Below the pieces are notes generated by a model, which made no database searches, had not been told where the DNA came from, and saw only the letters and a list, made by a program, of their open reading frames with translations. 64,000 nt of DNA from Nitrospira sp. (lineage in GTDB: Bacteria > Nitrospirota > Nitrospiria > Nitrospirales > Nitrospiraceae), in the NCBI GenBank assembly GCA_009594995.1, contig VOPR01000011.1, positions 1-64,000 on the forward strand, read 5' to 3'. Positions 60,810 to 64,000 of this stretch are shown piece by piece (the stretch's first letter is position 1; each line of letters opens with the position of its first letter). Made by a program: the position numbers and the translations under genes.

Positions 60810-62096
60810 GTGAAAGAACTGCGTCTTCTCCAACCCATCGATCCGGCAACGCTTGAGCAGGAAACCCTGCGGATCTACGATGTCTGCGACGGCTGCCGCC
60901 GCTGCTTCAATCTTTGCCCGTCCTTCAATACGCTACTGGACCGCATCGATGAGTACGAGAGCGATGTCAGCAAATTCACGCCGGCCGATCATCATCGAGT
61001 CGTCGATGAATGTTACTATTGCAAGCTTTGCTACAATCACTGCCCTTACACGCCCCCGCATCAATACGGGATCGATTTCCCGCTCCTCATGGCGGTCTGG
61101 AAAAAGCGATTGGCCGGTGTGCGAGGGATCCGGTGGCGGGATTGGCTGCTGACCAGGACTGATCTTCTGGGGCGACTGAATAGCGCCCTCGCGCCGTTGG
61201 TGAATTGGGGGTTGAACCAGGGGTGGGTAAGAGGCCTCATGCAAACCGTAATGGGGGTGCATCGAGACCGGCAGGTCTTGCACTATCAGCGCGAAACATT
61301 TGTGCGTTGGTGGGCAGGACGGTCGTCCGAGGAAAAACCTGCTACTGGAAAGAAAGTGGCGTTGTTCGCCAGTTGTCTCGTCAATTATCAGGCGACCGAT
61401 GTCGGCAAGGCGACCGTGCAGGTGCTGGAAAAAAACGGTGTTCAGATAGTTTTGCCGGATCAGTCTTGTTGCGGCATGCCGTCCTTTGATACCGGGGATA
61501 CCGCAGCGATGGTGACGGCGGCACAGCGGACGATTGCCTCCCTGAAGCCCTGGGTCGATCAAGGGTATGATGTCGTCATTCCCACTCCCAGTTGCAGTCT
61601 CATGGTGAAGCGGGAATACGCGAATCTCCTTGCCGGGGACGATGCCACGCGAGTGGCCAGCCAAACGTACGATGTTTGCGAGTATCTCATGAAACTCAAG
61701 CGGGAGGGCCGCCTGGCGACAGATTTCACGCAGAAGCCGGGGCGGGTGGCCTATCAAGTGCCCTGTCACTTACGCGACCAAAACATCGGGTTTAAGTCGA
61801 AAGAGCTCATGGAATGTGCCGGTGCCCAGGTTGAGGTCATCGAAAAATGCTCCGGCCATGATGGCTCTTGGTCCGCCAAGACAGAATTCTTCCCGCTTTC
61901 GATGAAGATTGCACAGAAAGCCGTGCGCATGGTCGAACAGGCTCCGGCGGATCTTGTGGCATCCGATTGTCCGCTCGCAGGCCTTCAACTCGATCAAGCC
62001 GGCGCTGCGTCCCATGTCGGGGGGAAAGCCGCGCGGCATCCGATCCAGATTGTGCGTGATGCCTATGGGTTGCCCAGCGATCCGCGGGCCTCGTAG
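60810..62096 (+). CDS. GlpC/HdrD-like iron-sulfur oxidoreductase subunit
   Basis: The 428-residue protein has two ferredoxin-type [4Fe-4S] motifs, CDGCRRCFNLCP (about residues 27-38) and CYYCKLCYNHCP (about 71-82). They are followed by two cysteine-rich (CCG) domains: QSCCGMPSFDTGD in the first, and KCSGHDGSW in the second, where one cysteine is missing. PCHLRDQN precedes it. This is the layout of anaerobic glycerol-3-phosphate dehydrogenase subunit C and heterodisulfide reductase D. With rubrerythrin and DUF3501 it forms a known stress-linked cluster; it may supply electrons to the di-iron protein. GTG 60810 is the start. Confidence 0.88.
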   Translation: MKELRLLQPIDPATLEQETLRIYDVCDGCRRCFNLCPSFNTLLDRIDEYESDVSKFTPADHHRVVDECYYCKLCYNHCPYTPPHQYGIDFPLLMAVWKKRLAGVRGIRWRDWLLTRTDLLGRLNSALAPLVNWGLNQGWVRGLMQTVMGVHRDRQVLHYQRETFVRWWAGRSSEEKPATGKKVALFASCLVNYQATDVGKATVQVLEKNGVQIVLPDQSCCGMPSFDTGDTAAMVTAAQRTIASLKPWVDQGYDVVIPTPSCSLMVKREYANLLAGDDATRVASQTYDVCEYLMKLKREGRLATDFTQKPGRVAYQVPCHLRDQNIGFKSKELMECAGAQVEVIEKCSGHDGSWSAKTEFFPLSMKIAQKAVRMVEQAPADLVASDCPLAGLQLDQAGAASHVGGKAARHPIQIVRDAYGLPSDPRAS

Positions 62097-62144
62097 CCAA
62101 TAGTATGACCTCTTTGTCATCGATTTGTTGTCCCGGACAGAATT

Positions 62145-62729
62145 ATGAACCAGCTCACGCGAGATGATCTGATCGCTCAGGATGAGTATGAGCGGCAGCG
62201 CGAGACGTACCGCCAGTCGATTATCGACCTCAAACGTCGTCGTCGGATCGGTGTCGGTGACAAAATCACGCTGGTGTTTGAAAATCGGGAGACGCTACGC
62301 TTCCAGGTTCAAGAAATGATTCGCGTCGAGCGGATTGTCGACCCGCAGAAGGTGCAGGAGGAGTTGGATGTCTACAATGCCCTTCTGCCGACTCCCGGCG
62401 AATTGAGCGCGACCCTCTTGATCGAACTCACGGACGCCGACACGATGAAGCACTGGCTGGATCTGTTTATGGGCTTGGATCATGGCCAGAAGCTCGGCTT
62501 GCGGGCCGGGGGCGAAGTCGTCTACGGGGAGTTCGAAGGCGGCCACAGCCATGAAACGAAGATCAGCGCGGTGCATTTCGTGCGCTTCCGTCCGACCCCG
62601 GCCATGGTGAAGGCCCTGAGGGATCAGGCCGTGCGCGTGGCGCTTTCTGTGCGCCATGCCGGGTACGAGGCTGAAGCCGAGGTGCCATGGGCGATGCGGC
62701 AGGAATGGCTGTCCGACCTCGGTGCCTAA
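62145..62729 (+). CDS. DUF3501 protein
   Basis: The 194-residue protein matches DUF3501: NQLTRDDLIAQDEYERQRETYR at the start, VGDKITLVFENRETLRFQVQEMIRVERI and DVYNALLPTPGELSATLLIELT. It typically sits with a GlpC/HdrD-like Fe-S protein and rubrerythrin, exactly as here; the function is unknown. It starts 48 bases after the Fe-S gene and is probably co-transcribed. Confidence 0.92.
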   Translation: MNQLTRDDLIAQDEYERQRETYRQSIIDLKRRRRIGVGDKITLVFENRETLRFQVQEMIRVERIVDPQKVQEELDVYNALLPTPGELSATLLIELTDADTMKHWLDLFMGLDHGQKLGLRAGGEVVYGEFEGGHSHETKISAVHFVRFRPTPAMVKALRDQAVRVALSVRHAGYEAEAEVPWAMRQEWLSDLGA

Positions 62730-62822
62730 ATGGTGAGTTTTTAGGTGTGAGTTTCAGGGGCACAATCCACTATAATCTCCTCACGGCAAGTCTCAAGACT
62801 CACCACACATCCCTAGTGATCT

Positions 62823-63575
62823 ATGGCATCTGTGCTCCTGAATAAACGCATTGAGTTTTGCGCCTCGCACCGCTACCACAAGCCAGAGTGGGACGCCGCG
62901 AAAAACCGTGCGACCTTTGGCGCTTGCAACAACGATCCGGGCCATGGCCACAATTATATGTTGGAAGTGACCGTGGCAGGTGAGGTCGACCAGCGAACCG
63001 GCATGGTCGTCAATCTGTTTGACCTGAAGCGCGTGTTGCTGCAGGTGTTGGAAGAATTTGATCACAAGCACCTCAATTTGGACCTGCCCTATTTCGAACG
63101 GCAGATTCCTACGTCCGAAAATATTGCGCGTGTACTCTGGGACAAGCTCCAAGCCCAGCCCGACATCGGCACGCTTCAACGGCTGTCCCTGTATGAAGAC
63201 GAGGATCTCTGTGCCGACCTCACGGCAGAGGCCGGGCTGGATGTCGCGTCGGTTACCAGACGGTATTCATTTACGGCCGTGCACGAAGGCCATCGAGGTC
63301 ATACCTGGGACTTGTTCGTGTCCATACATGGGCCGATTGATTCTGAAACCGGCATGGTGACTGATATCGTCGCTCTGGATCGACTGGTGAAAGAACGTGT
63401 GCTGGTTCCATTTGATGGACGGGATCTGCGCATGGTGTTGGCGACTCCGTCCGTCACAGGGGAATATCTCGCCAAGGCCGTGTGGGATCGCATTGCATCG
63501 GCTGTTCCGACTGGCCGCCTTCAGCTCGTGAAACTCGTCCAAACCCGCGACCTCTCCTACGAATACGCCGGCTAA
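62823..63575 (+). CDS. Two-domain 6-pyruvoyltetrahydropterin synthase-like protein
   Basis: The 250-residue protein is about twice the usual length. Residues 1-125 are a PTPS/QueD domain with zinc ligands His16 (ASHRYH), His41 and His43 (GHGHNY) and Cys35. The spacing C-X5-HGH is like the biopterin-type PTPS rather than QueD (C-X3-HGH). Residues 140-250 repeat the fold, with YSFTAVHEGHRGHTWDLFV, MVTDIVALDRLVKE and PSVTGEYLAKAVWDRI. The second copy lacks the cysteine. A TATAAT lies at 62771-62776. Confidence 0.85.
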   Translation: MASVLLNKRIEFCASHRYHKPEWDAAKNRATFGACNNDPGHGHNYMLEVTVAGEVDQRTGMVVNLFDLKRVLLQVLEEFDHKHLNLDLPYFERQIPTSENIARVLWDKLQAQPDIGTLQRLSLYEDEDLCADLTAEAGLDVASVTRRYSFTAVHEGHRGHTWDLFVSIHGPIDSETGMVTDIVALDRLVKERVLVPFDGRDLRMVLATPSVTGEYLAKAVWDRIASAVPTGRLQLVKLVQTRDLSYEYAG

Positions 63576-63721
63576 GTCGTTTCGTATTTCATCTCAGTCT
63601 TCCTTCTGGCGTCCACTCGCGCCACACCCGCACATTCGAGGGCAGTTTCAGCGCTCTGCCGCCAGTTTACCGACGTCGCAGATTGGATCGTGAGGGGCTT
63701 CCCTCGATCAGGTCTGTCGAG

Positions 63722-63747
63722 AGAGCCCCCTTCAAAATGGGGGCTCT
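63722..63747. terminator. Hairpin between convergent genes
   Basis: AGAGCCCCC (63722-63730) pairs perfectly with GGGGGCTCT (63739-63747), with an 8-base loop. Neither side has a good U-tract. It lies between the ends of two convergent genes and may end both transcripts. Confidence 0.5.
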
Positions 63748-63754
63748 ATTGAGC

Positions 63755-64000
63755 TCAGACTCGGAAGAGGAGATACGCGATCGTCGTCAGGGAGAGCAGC
63801 ATGGCCACGGCAAACATGGCCCAGCTGACAATCAACGAGCGTTTGGTGGCACGCAACGAGGTTTGGAGTTGCCCGATGGTGTCGGCTTGGAGGGTGATTG
63901 TGCGTTGCAAGGCGTCGATCTGTTCCTGCAGTGCTGCAATGGCCGGGTCGGCGAGTGCCGGATCCGGCGGGGGAGGAGTCGCACGAAAACGGCCGATCGT
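63755..64000 (-). CDS. C-terminal part of a coiled-coil membrane protein (partial)
   Basis: The frame is open to the window edge and encodes 81 residues, ending at TGA 63757-63755. It has a proline-rich linker (ATPPPPDPALAD), a heptad-like helix (AALQEQIDALQRTITLQADT, then IGQLQTSLRATKR) and one membrane span near the end (LIVSWAMFAVAMLLSLTT, then IAYLLF). No family is recognised. Confidence 0.65.
   Translation of the reverse strand, partial: TIGRFRATPPPPDPALADPAIAALQEQIDALQRTITLQADTIGQLQTSLRATKRSLIVSWAMFAVAMLLSLTTIAYLLFRV

Overview
This window reads like part of the chromosome of a Gram-negative, GC-rich bacterium with an outer membrane. It has a lipoprotein, an outer-membrane porin, Tat components, type IV pilus genes and several c-type cytochromes. 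The mix of protein types resembles Nitrospirota (Nitrospira-like), but that is an inference from gene content; no rRNA is present to settle it. Genes are dense, often overlap by 1-4 bases, and mostly have AGGAGG-type ribosome sites. No CRISPR array, complete prophage or insertion sequence was seen.

Layout. 1-4.7 kb: an IHF-alpha tail, a MerR regulator, tRNA-Pro(GGG), then surE, a DedA protein, cysS, rlmB and an opposing small LuxR-type regulator. 4.9-20.1 kb: a type IV pilus region with a prepilin peptidase, two complete minor-pseudopilin cassettes (FimT/PilV/PilW/PilX-like) on either side of a lone PilB-type ATPase, a PilY2-like protein, a 1470-residue PilY1 and an Ig-like lipoprotein. 20.2-22.7 kb: phoH-ybeY-ftsY. 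22.9-28.2 kb: a double-receiver response regulator, an M1-type peptidase, a beta-propeller protein and a PAP2 phosphatase. 28.2-34.4 kb (minus strand): a GT39/small membrane protein/GT2 glycosylation operon, an ABC half-transporter with a degraded ATPase, a TauE-like permease and an exported protein. 34.5-39.5 kb: a MidA-like methyltransferase, two TatA/B proteins, an alginate-export-type porin and a small exported protein. 39.7-46.3 kb: recQ, thrH, a YkgJ-type protein, a YdcF-type protein, an EVE-domain protein, a minimal HExxH protein and a PSP1 protein. 46.4-49.7 kb: a three-gene cluster that fits lysine catabolism through aminoadipate semialdehyde. 49.8-52.7 kb: a di-heme peroxidase, two tandem DUF1264 proteins and a monoheme cytochrome c.

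52.9-56.2 kb looks like an accessory stretch: a PilZ protein, then a string of very short minus-strand genes (zinc ribbons and single-span membrane peptides), an almost gene-free 0.9 kb, and tRNA-Lys(CTT) and tRNA-Arg(CCG). 56.2-64 kb: a second YkgJ-type protein with a partner, an HU protein with a good promoter, a MoaD/ThiS-like protein with a tail beyond its GG, rfbC, an oxidative-stress cluster (Fur/PerR-like regulator, rubrerythrin-like protein, GlpC/HdrD-like Fe-S protein, DUF3501), a two-domain 6-pyruvoyltetrahydropterin synthase-like protein and the end of a coiled-coil membrane protein.

Most unusual points: an ABC transporter whose every catalytic ATPase motif is altered and whose ribosome site lies inside a perfect 10-bp hairpin; a compact operon of previously unlisted 42-72-residue proteins; the two DUF1264 genes between a peroxidase and a cytochrome; the MoaD-like protein needing removal of seven residues to expose GG; and the fused pterin synthase.
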